Positions 22,481 to 33,632 of a DNA stretch of 64,000 bases are shown one piece after another (the first letter of the stretch is position 1; every line of letters begins with the position of its first letter). A model generated the notes under the pieces. That model was given only the letters and a program-made list of their open reading frames with translations. It did no database searches and was not told where the DNA came from. A program made the position numbers and the translations under genes. The stretch covers positions 43,634,354 to 43,698,353 of the forward strand of contig CM038044.1 of the NCBI GenBank assembly GCA_021397845.1. The letters are read 5' to 3'. Source of the stretch: Areca catechu. Taxonomy: Eukaryota; Streptophyta; Magnoliopsida; Arecales; Arecaceae.

Positions 22481-22528
22481 GACTGGGATATACCGATTAG
22501 CAGACTTATAAAAAAGACCACCAACTCA
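22481..22528 (+). other. Copia2 deletion junction with templated filler
   Basis: Between gag and integrase, about 1.3 kb present in copia3 (zinc knuckle, protease, zinc domain) is missing. At the junction, 22502-22528 is a near copy of 22416-22442, with two base changes in 27, preceded by about 20 bases of no clear origin. This pattern is expected of end joining with template switching. Confidence 0.7.
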
Positions 22529-23728
22529 CCTTTAACTGAAAAGGGTGAACAAACCAAAGAAATTCTAAGTCTGGTACATACTGATGTATGCGGACCTATG
22601 AATATTAGTGCCATAGATGGGTACAAATATTTTATTACATTTACATATGACCTTTCGAGATACGGTTATATCTTCTTGATGAGATATAAATCCGAATCGT
22701 TTGAAATGTTCAAACAATATTGTAATTAAGTAGAAAAATAAATTAGAAAGTATATCAAAATCCTTTGATCAGATCGAGGTGGTGAATATCTTTCTAATGA
22801 TTTTTTGACATATCTTGAGGAGAATGGGATTCTCCCTCAATGGACACCTCCAGGGATACCTTAGTTAAATGGAGTATCTAAAAGGAGGAATTGAACCCTG
22901 TTAGACATGATTCGGTCCATGATGTGCTTTGCTTCTTTGCCTCTATCCTTTCGGGGATATGCTCTAAAGTTATCTTGCTACCTTTTAAATAGGATTCCGA
23001 GTAAGTCCTTTAGAAAAACCCCATATGAGATATGGACTGGATGTAAACTGACACTCGCACACCTTTAGGTCTAGGGTTGCCCATCTTATGTCAAACATTT
23101 GGAAACAGATAAGCTTGGACCTAGGTCTGACCGGTGCCTATTTATTGGCTATTCAAAAGAGTCTAAGGGGTATTACTTCTACTTGGCTGAGGAACAAAAG
23201 TTGTTCATCAATCTTAGGACTATCTTTTTAGAAAAGGAGTTCCTTGGTGAAGGAATTGTAGCCGCTAAGATTGAACTTAGTGAAGTCCAACAAGTAGAAG
23301 AACTGACACACTTAAGGGACAACATAGAACCGGTTGTGATTATATCCCATGCGGAGCCCATACAGGAACCATTAAGGAGATCCAATAGGGTACCATATCA
23401 ACCGGATGATACTATGATTTCTTGGTCCGGGACGGTGATCCCATTGAACTCGATGGGAACAAAGAGGACCTAATCACCTATATGGATGCAAGTAGAGGTC
23501 TGACTCTAAGAAATGGATAAGAGCCATGAGATCCTAAATGGAGTCCATGGAAATCAACAATGGATGGATATTGGTTGATTCACCTGAGAAAATAAAATTC
23601 ATTGGATGCAAATGAATTTTCAAAATGAAAAGGGGCACAGACGGGTAGGTAGAGATCTATAAAGCCCATCTGGTTGCCAAGGGGTATCGTCAACGTTATG
23701 GTATTGACAATGTGAGACGTTCTCTCCT
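22529..23728 (+). pseudogene. pol: Copia2 integrase remnant
   Basis: It starts inside the end of the zinc domain and keeps the first catalytic aspartate (SLVHTDVCGPMNI, about 22573). Core pieces follow around 22760-22940 and the C-terminal part at 23099-23440 (SDRCLFIGYSKESKGYYFYL). Stops and shifts, for example TAA at 22727, separate the pieces. The link region to RT (23480-23728) is also broken. Confidence 0.8.
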
Positions 23729-25052
23729 GTGGCAATGCTCAAATCCATTCAGATCATACTTGCTTTAGCGGCACACTTTGACTATGAAATCTGGCAAATG
23801 GATGTCCGAACAACTTTACTGAATGGTGAGCTGGAAGAGGAGGTGTATATGATACAACCTGAAGGGTTCACATCCACAGACGAGTCAATGGTGTGCATGC
23901 TTGAATGGCCCATTTATGGACTGAAGCAAGCATCTCGGAGTTGGAACATGCAATTTGATAAGTGTATCAAGTCATATGTCTTCGTTAAGAATGGAGAAGA
24001 ACTTTGCATTTATAAATGGGCTAATGGTTCTGTGATTATATTCCTTGTGTTGTATGTGGATGACATTCCCTTAATCAGAAATGACATCCCAGCACTACAA
24101 GGAATAAAGGTCTGGTTGTCATGTCAGTTCTTTATAAAGGACTTGGGTGAAGCCTCTTATATACTGGGTATGATGATCTATAGAGATAGATCTAAGAGAC
24201 TTCTGGGACTGTCCCAGTCTGCTTACATTGATACTGTGCTGAAGCGATTAAGCATAGAGAATTTTAAGAAAAACTATCTCTCGATAGGTCCTGGAATTAT
24301 ACTCTCCAAAAAGGATTATGCAATAACTCTTGAGGAAAGAGAGCATATGAGTAAAATCCCATATGCTTCGACAGTGGATTTTATCATGTATGCCATGACA
24401 TGTACTAGACCAGATGTGGCATACTCACTAGGCATAATGAGCATATATCAGTTTGACCCACGTGAAGCTCATTGGAAAGTGGAAAAGACCATCCTTAAGT
24501 ATCTGCGAAATACTAAGGACCAATGGTTGATTTATGGAGAACCTGACTTGAAACTTGTGGGATATACTGACTTCAGTTTTTAGTCAGATAGGGGTGATAG
24601 CAAGAGTGTGTCAGGGTTTATCTTTACCCTAAATGGAGGAGTGATTTGCTAGAAAAGTTTCAAGCAACTTACTGTGGTAGACTTAGTATGTGAAGTAGGA
24701 TACATCATAGCATCGGATGTAGCAAAGGAAGCTGTGTGGTTGTAGAAGTTCCTAGGTGAGCTGGGAGTGGCACCTTCCCTAGATGGTCCTGTTCTGGTAT
24801 ATTATGATAGCACCGAGGTCATTGCTCAAGCCAAAGAGCTGAAGTCCCATCAACACACCAAACACATTTTACGGTGCTATCACCTTGTGCAAGAAATCAT
24901 GCAACGAGGTGACATCGACCTTTAGAAGATCGATGGAAAGGAGAACCTGGCTGACCCCTTCATTAAAGCCATCGAAGTTCAAGAGTTCGATAATTGTAAA
25001 TAGAAATTGGGAATAAGATTCTATACTGATTGGCTTTAGTCCAAGTGGGAGT
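23729..25052 (+). pseudogene. pol: Copia2 reverse transcriptase and RNase H
   Basis: A 284-codon open stretch (23729-24583) carries most of RT: MDVRTTLLNGELEEEVYMIQ, PIYGLKQASRSWNMQFDKCI, the catalytic LYVDDIPLI (about 24050), and CTRPDVAYSLGIMSIYQFDP. A stop at 24581 precedes RNase H (24584-25000), which has further stops. The N-terminal RT fingers lie upstream of the frame and are shifted. It ends at polypurine tract AAGTGGGAGT beside LTR-B. It is the best preserved RT of the three copia copies, yet not functional as a whole. Confidence 0.85.
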
Positions 25053-27041
25053 TGTTGGGAATAGTGTTCTAAAACCAATCATCTAGACTGTAGACGGTTA
25101 TACTATTTTGTAATTGTATATGAATTTTTTAAATAAATAAAAGTTATTCTTTTGGCTGTTCATCACATGTGCATTTTTCTGAAAAGAACTCTTATGTGAT
25201 GGAGTCTTTAGAACTACATTTTATTTGATATAAAGAGGATATATCGAGTAGTTCTTAAATTGGTTCACAACCAAAGGATACATTATTATAGGATGACGAT
25301 GTATCAAGCGTAGGTTATTGTATGTCATATTGGTTGGTTGTCCTCTTAACCAAGGAATATAGAGACACTGATATGACATACAGGTGAAATGTATGACATC
25401 TTACTGAACATGATCAACTATGGAGCTCCCTTCTTCCAAAGGATTGCTCGCGAAGGGATATGGGTATATGTGTCCCCCAAACCTGAGGTCACCATGGTAG
25501 CTTGCAAGCAACTCACTATACTTTGGTGCCAGACTACCTGGATTTCTAGTCCAGTAATGAAAGGTTTCTGGGTACAGTCAAGTACTTGTGAAGCGGTTGT
25601 GGATCAAGATGGGATTGACCCCTCTAAATGATTTGGAGTGAATGACTTACTATGTCTTAATTTAGCAAAACCTTGGTCAGGGTAGTTCTTATGTGGAGTC
25701 ACAGAACTTGAAAGGTTGAGACATGATCTTGAGGTACTAAATTAGGGTTGGTAGTCAAATCCTAGGTCATCTTGAGCATTATGAGGTCAAAGAGATGAAT
25801 TATGCGGTAACCATATATCAGGGGTTCTAGAGAGATACTCTACAATCTTTGACTTATCCGGACATCGGGTATCATTGCTGATGATGATTTTGACTGGTAC
25901 TGGAAGTGTTCCAGTGCTACTAGCTTAGTTTTTGAACTTAAGGGGTCACACACTATTGGGGTTTCTACCTGATCTAAAGGTTGATTGATAATTGAGAATC
26001 GTTTGACATCATTGGGGGTCAATATGATTGACCATGATCCAAGTGTCGACACTTTGGAGTGTCGACACTTTGGAGTGTTGACACTTCCATGTATCGACAC
26101 TTGGCTGTGACGAAGATTTTTTTTTTCTAATTCGATTAGTAAATTTTGGAGGACTTATTTGCAATATGATTGCAACCTGATGGGTCAAGCCAAATATGAT
26201 TTGTCTTAGGATCAAATTGGATTTGATTTTTCATGCTCTCTTTCCTTTTTAAATTTGAATTTCGAATTCAAATTTCAAATGCTAAAATTGGCTCCAAGAT
26301 TTTTATGGAATGCATTATTTGGGAATGAAAATTTTGTCCCATTTAAACCTAGAGCTAATATGGTTTAACCCTTAACCCACTCCCCCAATCACTCCACCTT
26401 CCTTATCTCTCTCCCTCTTTGCTGCCACCATAAATAAGTATTATTATGGGGCCAACAAAAGGATGATAAGCTGGGCTTTTCTAAGAGAGAAAGAAAGGGA
26501 TTCCTTAGAGTGGGGTTTGAGAGGATTAGGATTTTGGGTGCGAGCCTACCTAGCAATCAAGCTAGGGTTTGCGAAGAGCGAGTTGGTTAGGAAGGGTTTC
26601 ACTTCCACTTCTCCTCATTGTCCTCCAACAAGTTCTTCTCGGCGGCTTCAAGAAAGTCTTGCAGGTCCAAGGAAGGAGAATATTGGCTTCTAGGATCTTG
26701 AGGAGCTAGCACTCTAAGGGAGTTGATTAGGATCAAGCCCTGGTGTGAACTACCCGTAGAGGCTAGATACTTGTGTGGCTCGGCAGCTCTTCATGACCTC
26801 CATCCAATGGTTTAAAGGTAATGTACCTTTTCCTTGGTCTCTTGTGATCAAATCTAAAGCATGAAATTGTTAAATGCTTTTCCCTTTTATTGCTTATGGT
26901 ATCCTTTGCATGCATTTTTATTATGTTGGATCCTGTTGCAGGTAGATTGGTAGATCGACTTGATCGATCTACCAAGGCTTCCGCTGTTCTTTATTTTAAA
27001 ATAGTTTTAAAATATAGTCTGCTTGTACTACTTCACTTTTA
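25053..27041 (+). repeat. LTR-B (shared copia2/copia3 LTR, 1989 bp)
   Basis: Begins TGTTGGGAATAGTG and ends CTTCACTTTTA, directly between the copia2 polypurine tract and the copia3 PBS. It is thus the 3' LTR of one copy and the 5' LTR of the next. It is uninterrupted and matches LTR-A (1621 + 336 bp). It contains the GTCGAC palindrome cluster (26041-26102) and a degraded TATA site (about 26427). Small open frames within it have no recognisable product. Confidence 0.9.
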
Positions 27042-28302
27042 TTGGTATTAGAGCCAGGTTCCTATAGCATAATAATGGTAGCATGTTAAGATATCATTAG
27101 TTTTCTCTTTCATAGTACTTGGATTGAGTGCATTATCATGGCCGTCTGATCATAGGAGAGAAGTAGGGCTACAAGACCCTCTCTTCCCATTCAATAGGGT
27201 CTCCTATGGCGTGTAGGGGTGTCTCTTGTGATGTGACTCATGAAGAAGAATAGTAAAGGTGTCGACTCATGAGCACGTACCAGAAAATATGGCATTCTGT
27301 TGTCATCCTATCTCAGGCCATGTGTCGATCCTAGTGTCAACACTTGACCCTGGTGAGTCGACACTTGACTTGAGAATGCTAAAAAATAGTGAATTCAAAT
27401 TCTAATTGGTTATAAAATTGTTTTACATTATAAATTGAAATTGTTTCAATTTATGAAGATTATTGAACTTAATTAAGAATTAAGTTACCTTGAATAACAA
27501 AGTGATATAGGAATATGATTCAAAGATTTTAAGTCTTTTCAATAAGCTTTAAGGATCATGGGTTAGCTTCAATTTGGTCCTTAATTGGGTTAAACCTAAG
27601 TCTGGATGCATTGGACTAAATAGAGAACTAATCTAATCAAATATTGAGTTAGGATTTCTTCTCTATAGATCTCTCTAATAGTTAGATTGATTAGTCTATA
27701 AATCTAAATGGACCTGATTTATGGCTCAATGTCAACCCAAGTCTTTAGGCTAGTCTAATCAAGTCTGATGAACTAATTGGTATCTAAGGTAAGTATGGAA
27801 TTTTATCATGATTCCTTAGGGCTACCTCTTACCTGGCCAATCTGGTTGGTGTCTAAGGCAAGACGGTTAATGGTGAAACTCATCCCATGATCTCACTTAC
27901 ACGGCTAATGTGGTCGATTAGAATTGATTGGATAGCTCACTGATTCGTGTTAACCCATGTCTCTTAAGATTAATCAGTCTTGATTGATTTTAGGTGCCCA
28001 TGAATCATTAGTTTGTGAAACCCTCCTTAATGACTGATGTAGTCAATGGGAGGTTGATCCATGTCTTCTTATCCATTATATCTATCACATTAAATTTAAA
28101 CCCTCTAAATTATTAGGTCCATAAAAGAACGAAGTTATGGGGATAACTAGTCTTAGCCTCCCATTAAGTGAAATGGTAATAGGTCCAATAGTTGGGTGTT
28201 CATCGACAGATCCAAAGATCGGGTGTTCATCAGGCTATTAGAATTGCCATTCCTAATATGATGGCTCAGTGCGACTCTCTTAACAATGGTCAGGTGGGCT
28301 GG
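27042..28302 (+). other. Copia3 PBS and leader, first part
   Basis: The PBS TGGTATTAGAGCC lies at 27043-27055 after LTR-B, followed by about 1.25 kb of leader aligned with copia2. It is interrupted at 28302 by element L and resumes at 36889. The 5 bp before L (GCTGG, 28298-28302) are its target site; the copy after L reads GCTAG. Confidence 0.8.
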
Positions 28303-28442
28303 TGATGGGGGACCCGAAACCCATCTGGGTTTTCTTTTAATTCTTCTAGTTTTTCTTTTTTTCTTATCCCTGCTATTCCACTTATTCCCTTTATTCGTGT
28401 TTTATACCAAGTTTATCCTGGAGTTATCCCGGCTAACACCTT
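28303..28442 (+). repeat. L 5' LTR, left part
   Basis: First 140 bp of the L LTR, matching 35255-35394. It is separated from the rest of the LTR by G3. The last five bases, ACCTT (28438-28442), are the G3 target site. Confidence 0.88.
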
Positions 28443-29717
28443 TGGTGTGGACACCAGAAGCAGAAGCAGAATAAAACCCTACTCAAATAAGGTTAACTTG
28501 ATTCCACTTTGGATCGAAGATCACTAGGTTAAATTTTTCTTGTAAAGGGCAATTTACTTTCAAGAGTCCTGTAATTACTTAGTTTCAATTTCATGAATCC
28601 TGTAATTATGTCCAATCGAGCCTATAATTATGTCCTGTCTCAATCTGGGTTTAAATAAGAACTCAATTAGAGTTCCATTAGGTTTATTTAAATCAAGTCC
28701 AAGTTACTTCAAGTTGAGGTTCACCAAACCACTTGGAGCTTCCAAATCAAGACCTTGGTCCACCAAGCTGGAATTCCACATCACCATGCCAACAAAGCAG
28801 CCACCAGGGATGCCACATCATCAGCCACGTCACCTTCAAATGGGCGCCTAAAGGGGAGATCGACCAAGCATTTTAAATTCAAATAAACTGGCCAATCTCC
28901 ATGAATTTCTCCTTATCCCATGTAACAAGGCCCCATATCCTCCAACCTCCCTTGTAATCCTCCATAATTTAGGGAGAATCTCCATGAATTTCTCCTTATC
29001 CCATGTAACAAGGCCCCATATCCTCCAACCTCCCTTGTAATCCTCCATAATTTGGGGAGTTTTCAAATTTCAAAAGTTTTGTAAGGCTATTAAAAAGCCT
29101 TGGACGCCCCATTGTGGAGGGGATTTGATTTTTGGAGATTAATGAAAGTTAAAGTTGAATTGAAGTTTTATGTTTTGAGTGATTGTCTCTAAGCCCCTCT
29201 TCCACACCAAACTATTCTCTCTTCCAAGCATCCAATGCCCAAGTCAAGAAGAAGGCCTTGGAGTCAGCCAAGCCATCTCAAATCTCTTTCTTTGCTCACA
29301 AATTTTCCATCCCTTCCATATGCATGCCTTTCTTCTTCCTTAACTCTTATTCTTTATGTGCAGGGTCCTTCGAGGTTTTCGAGTTGCAAGCAGGGTCTTC
29401 CTTGACAAGGAACCAACAAGCTGAAGCCCAAGTCCAGGGTTCTGATCTCTGTTATCCAAGGTTCTTCAGTTCTGAGCATTGGTAGTTTCAAGGTATGAAT
29501 CAAAGAAGGTTGGAAAGCTCATTACGGTAAGTCCACAATCATTAGCCCCTATTATCTAGATCTTCTTCCTTCTTAATTTAGGATTGTGTCTAATCAAGTA
29601 AAAGTTCCATTTCTTATAATCCTTAAGTCTTATTATGATGAGTACAATGCTAGTGTAATTAGGTTTCATTGCTCTACAAACCATACTCAAAACAATATTC
29701 ATATGCTTGCCGCATGA
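28443..29717 (+). repeat. G3 5' LTR
   Basis: It starts with the palindrome TGGTGTGGACACCA and ends GCCGCATGA (CATCA in the other LTR). It contains a direct 83-bp tandem duplication at about 28894-29059 (start points 28894 and 28977). The small open frames at 28630-28851 and 29183-29485 recur in the other LTR and have no recognisable product. Confidence 0.92.
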
Positions 29718-30741
29718 AATTGGTATCAGAGCATGGTTGCATTAGGGTAGAATAGTTTTCTTTAAATCCAAGCAAGATCTAAAATTCACGCCTCCTGAGC
29801 GGGTGTACTCCAGTACACTGTCACGACCCATGGAAATAATGAGCCCCTGGCCGGACGTGAATTTTTTAGATTGAAGTTTGGGTAAGCCATTGCACTTGTT
29901 TGATTAGGTTCTGTTTTCTGAAAATTTGCATCTGTTTACTATAATCCGTCTGCAGTTCCAAAGGCAAGTCACTAATTTTTTATTGAAATATTTTTTTTAT
30001 TGTTCCTTTTCAAGTCAGTTATCACCATATTAAATTTCATAATCAAAAAAAAATTATAAAAAAAATGAAAATTTCTGCAGTTCGACACTATCATTAGGAT
30101 TCTGTTCTGTCATTTTTATTTATCTTCATTTGTAGGATCTGCTTAGAGTAGTACAGATTTTAGTTTTAAAATTCCTTTCATCTGCATTGAAAAATATAAG
30201 TTAGGAATCTTCTATGAATTTTTTAGAATTTTTGGACCTTTTTTTTTATCACGTTTTTCCTGCACCACTTTCAAACTGCAACACACTTCTGCAGCACCTT
30301 TGCATTTCATTCATCTCATGAGAAATCAAATTAAGGGCATCAATTTGACATAGGGTCACCTGTCCCTAGCCCAAAAATCACTAACCAGCATATCGATCCT
30401 AGCCTGTTAATTAAAATTGAGTAGAACGTTAATTGCCCTAGTGGGTTAGGGACAACAACAAGTTGGGTTCATGTTAGGGTCAAGTTAACTGTGTCAGCTA
30501 ATTGGTTTGTGCTTACTGGCTTGCTGTCTAGGATTGGTGCATCAGGGCTTGTGATTTGGTCCGCCTACCTGGCCAATCTCAGATTGGTGTCTAAGGTTGG
30601 CAATCAGGGACCTTTCACTCCCCTCCACCTACCTGGCTAAGTCCCATAAGTACTGCTAGCTAGTTGGTTCACTTAATTAGACTTCTAATTTGTGCTCTAG
30701 GTCTAGGAAACCTTAGCTCGAGCTTGAGTCTACTTGCATGC
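29718..30741 (+). promoter_or_regulatory. G3 PBS and leader
   Basis: The PBS TGGTATCAGAGC is at 29721-29732, three bases after the LTR. The leader holds the perfect hairpin CCAATCTCAGATTGG at 30573-30587 (7-bp arms, 1-base loop) in the conserved context GTCCGCCTACCTGG, which is the same order as in G6 on this strand and in G1, G2 and G7 on the other. No gene is present. Confidence 0.65.
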
Positions 30742-31631
30742 ATGAAAACTAGATCAAGAGCCTCATATTCACCAATCCAGACCCAGTCCAGTGTAGCCAT
30801 GGACCCAAATCTTGAAACCATGCTAAAAGCCCTAAATGATCAAATAGCCCAATTGAACCAAATGCTGGCTAAACAATTTTCCTTAGACCAACCAACTCCT
30901 ACTATCCCATTAGCTCATATGAATGATAGGAGTAAGAACCCTGAAGTACAAGTTCAGTTCATTAATACTTAAGACTTAGGGTATCCTCAAACTGAAGGGC
31001 TAGGGAAGGAAGAAGGCAAATTTGAACAACCTAGTAAATATGTGTATGAGACTGACATAAGTTTAATAGATGAATATGAAGGGGAAGACTGTGAAGAGAA
31101 CAACTTTAATACCTTACCTGAGGAAACCTTTGGAAAAGAAAAGATTATTGAGCCTAGTCCTGAAACATCAGAACAACCAAAATTTAGTGAGGACTTGGTT
31201 CCTGTAAGACAATGCCCTCAAGAAGAACCCAATACTTTAGCTTCGACACAAGAACTCCTTCAGGTACCTGAGAAGAACCCAATCATTATTTTAGAAGACT
31301 TTCCTGATGACCTTCAACTACCTAGAAGCATCTTGCCTGTAGATCAAAATTTTAATCTTAAGGTCATCATGAGTAACCAAGGTCTATTTTAAGATTCTCC
31401 TAAATTATCCCAAGACTCAGATTCCTATTTCCTGCCTTTCCTTAAGTCTTATCCTAATTTTAGAGCCATTAAGTTTCATTTTGATGAGATTACTAGAATG
31501 CATGATCTTTTAAAGCCTATTCCTTTTGATACATACTTTTGGAAAACCTTATGGCATTTGCTAGGAACCCATGGTAAATTCTCATGTGCATGCCAGACCA
31601 GGGTCAAACCTAGAGAGTCATTAATCTGTTA
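30742..31631 (+). pseudogene. gag: G3 residual gag start, acidic linker and integrase scrap
   Basis: The start is ATG 30742 (MKTRSRASYS). About 75 codons of the N-terminal coiled region end in a stop at 30970. After a gap where the capsid should be, the acidic linker follows (YETDISLIDEYEGEDCEE, 31048 on), then FNLKVIMSNQGLF with a stop at 31390. The SDSYFLPF module (31408) and FDTYFWKTLWHLLGTHGKFS (31525) end at the stop near 31629. Compared with G1 and G6 the capsid is deleted, so this is a further reduced copy. Confidence 0.8.
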
Positions 31632-31639
31632 GGTTTAGG

Positions 31640-32436
31640 TCCTAGAAAGTCCAATAAAATTCCTCTCAATAAGGATGCCTAGTTCAGTCTGCATTTTGTA
31701 AGTGCTTGTGTAAATTTCTGAGTCTACTGAATCTTTCGCACAGCATGTCACAAATTTGCATAAAGAAATCAGTAATAAGATCAAACTGAGCAATGAGACT
31801 TACAAACATTTAGCTGATTCACATAAGAGGGCTAAAGAATTCTGTGAAGGAGATTATGCGATGATTAGGATCAACCCTGAACGGTTTCCCTCTGGAACCA
31901 TAAAGAAGCTGCATGCCCGTGGAGCGGGACCTTTCAAGATCTTAAAGAAAATAGGTCCTAATGTGTATGTTTTGGAACTTCCACCTGATATGGGTATCAG
32001 TACAACCTTTAATGTTTCAGACCTAGTAGAATACAAAGAACCAGTACTAATACCTAGTGAGCCTTTTGGGCCAGAAACTTTCATTGAGAGTGAACATATT
32101 TCCGAGTGTCCACCACCAACCCTACCTGAGCGGAGAGAGAGGATTGAGAGAATCCTGGATGACAAGACCATTACTACCAGGAATAAGGACTATCAGTGAT
32201 ACCTGGTTCAATGGCAAGGTCGACCTGAGTCCGACAACTCTTGGATTACTTGAGAGGACCTGCAAAGACTTAACCCAGACTTGTTCGAGCATTACCAGGG
32301 CAAAACTGAACCATACTCGACTGGGTCGAGTTCTGCCCACCCCAGGAGAATTGGTGTGGACACCAGAAGCAGAAGCAGAATAAAACCCCACTCAAATAAG
32401 GTTAACTTGATTCCACTTTGGATCGAAGATCACTAG
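31640..32436 (+). pseudogene. pol: G3 integrase C-terminus and chromodomain
   Basis: From 31756 the frame reads the integrase C-terminal region (NLHKEISNKIKLSNETYKHL; AMIRINPERFPSGTIKKLHA; VYVLELPPDMG) and a chromodomain (RIERILDDKTITTRNKDYQ, stop, YLVQWQGRPESDNSW). Stops at 32197 and 32251 interrupt it. The frame crosses the polypurine region and would end at TAG 32434-32436, 85 bp inside the 3' LTR. The DDE core is absent. Confidence 0.82.
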
Positions 32437-33627
32437 GTTAAATTTTTCTTGTAAAGGGCAATTTACTTTCAAGAGTCCTGTAATTACTTAGTTTCAATTT
32501 CATGAATCCTGTAATTATGTCCAATCGAGTCATGTAATTATGTCCTGTCTCAATCTGGGTTCAAATAAGAACTCAATTAGAGTTCCATTAGGTTTATTTA
32601 AATCAAGTCCAAGCTACTTCAAGTTGAGGTTCACCAAACCACTTGGAGCTTCCAAATCAAGACCTTGGTCCACCAAGCTGGATTTCCACATCACCATGCC
32701 AACAAAGCAGCCACCAGGGATGCCACATCATCAGCCACATCACCTTCAAATGGGCGCCTAAAGGGGAGATCGACCAAGCATTTTAAATTCAAATAAACCG
32801 GCCAATCTCCATGAATTTCTCCTTATCCCATGTAACAAGGCCCCATATCCTCCAACCTCCCTTGTAATCCTCCACAATTTAGGGAGAATCTCCATGAATT
32901 TCTCCTTATCCCATGTAACAAGGCCCCATATCCTCCAACCTCCCTTGTAATCCTCCATAATTTGGGGAGTTTTCAAATTTCAAAAGTTTTGTAAGGCTAT
33001 TAAAAAGCCTTGGACGCCCCATTGTGGAGGGGATTTGATTTTTGGAGATTAATGAAAGTTAAAGTTGAATTGAAGTTTTATGTTTTGAGTGATTGTCTCT
33101 AAGCCCCTCTTCCACACCAAACTATTCTCTCTTCCAAGCATCCAACGCCCAAGTCAAGAAGAAGGCCTTGGAGTCAGCCAAGCCATCTCAAATCTCTTTC
33201 TTTGCTCACAAATTTTCCATCCCTTCCATATGCATGCCTTTCTTCTTCCTTAACTCTTATTCTTTATGTGCAGGGTCCTTCGAGGTTTTCGAGTTGCAAG
33301 CAGGGTCTTCCTTGACAAGGAACCAACAAGCTGAAGCCCAAGTCCAGGGTTTTGATCTCTGTTATCCAAGGTTCTTCAGTTCTGAGCATTGGTAGTTTCA
33401 AGGTATGAATCAAAGAAGGTTGGAAAGCTCATCACGGTAAGTTCACAATCATTAGCCCCTATTATCTAGATCTTCTTCCTTCTTAATTTAGGATTGTGTC
33501 TAATCAAGTAAAAGTTCCATTTCTTATAATCCTTAAGTCTTATTATGATGAGTACAATGCTAGTGTAATTAGGTTTCATTGCTCTACAAACCATACTCAG
33601 AACAATATTCATATGCTTGCCGCATCA
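32352..33627 (+). repeat. G3 3' LTR
   Basis: It is nearly identical to 28443-29717, including the 83-bp tandem duplication (start points 32804 and 32887), and ends GCCGCATCA. The target copy ACCTT follows at 33628-33632. Confidence 0.92.
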
Positions 33628-33632
33628 ACCTT

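Larger units (their letters stand above)
28443..33627 (+). mobile_element. G3: young, pol-less chromovirus-type element, plus strand
   Basis: LTRs 28443-29717 (1275 bp) and 32352-33627 (1276 bp) differ at about 14 positions by eye (near 1%). The target duplication is a perfect ACCTT (28438-28442 and 33628-33632). The 2.6-kb interior has a PBS, a conserved leader hairpin, a gag start, the acidic linker with the SDSYFLPF module, an integrase scrap and a chromodomain. Most of the gag capsid and all of protease, RT and RNase H are absent. The low LTR divergence and lack of enzymes together imply recent movement by proteins from another element. Confidence 0.92.

Noticed and set aside
26041..26102. 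Repeats with spacer-like regularity, considered as a CRISPR-like array
   Set aside because: Only three to four short palindromic units with near identical spacers inside a plant copia LTR; not a CRISPR.
28286..28474. 62-codon plus-strand frame across 28286-28474
   Set aside because: It spans three different elements (copia3 leader, L LTR, G3 LTR), so it is an accident of nesting.
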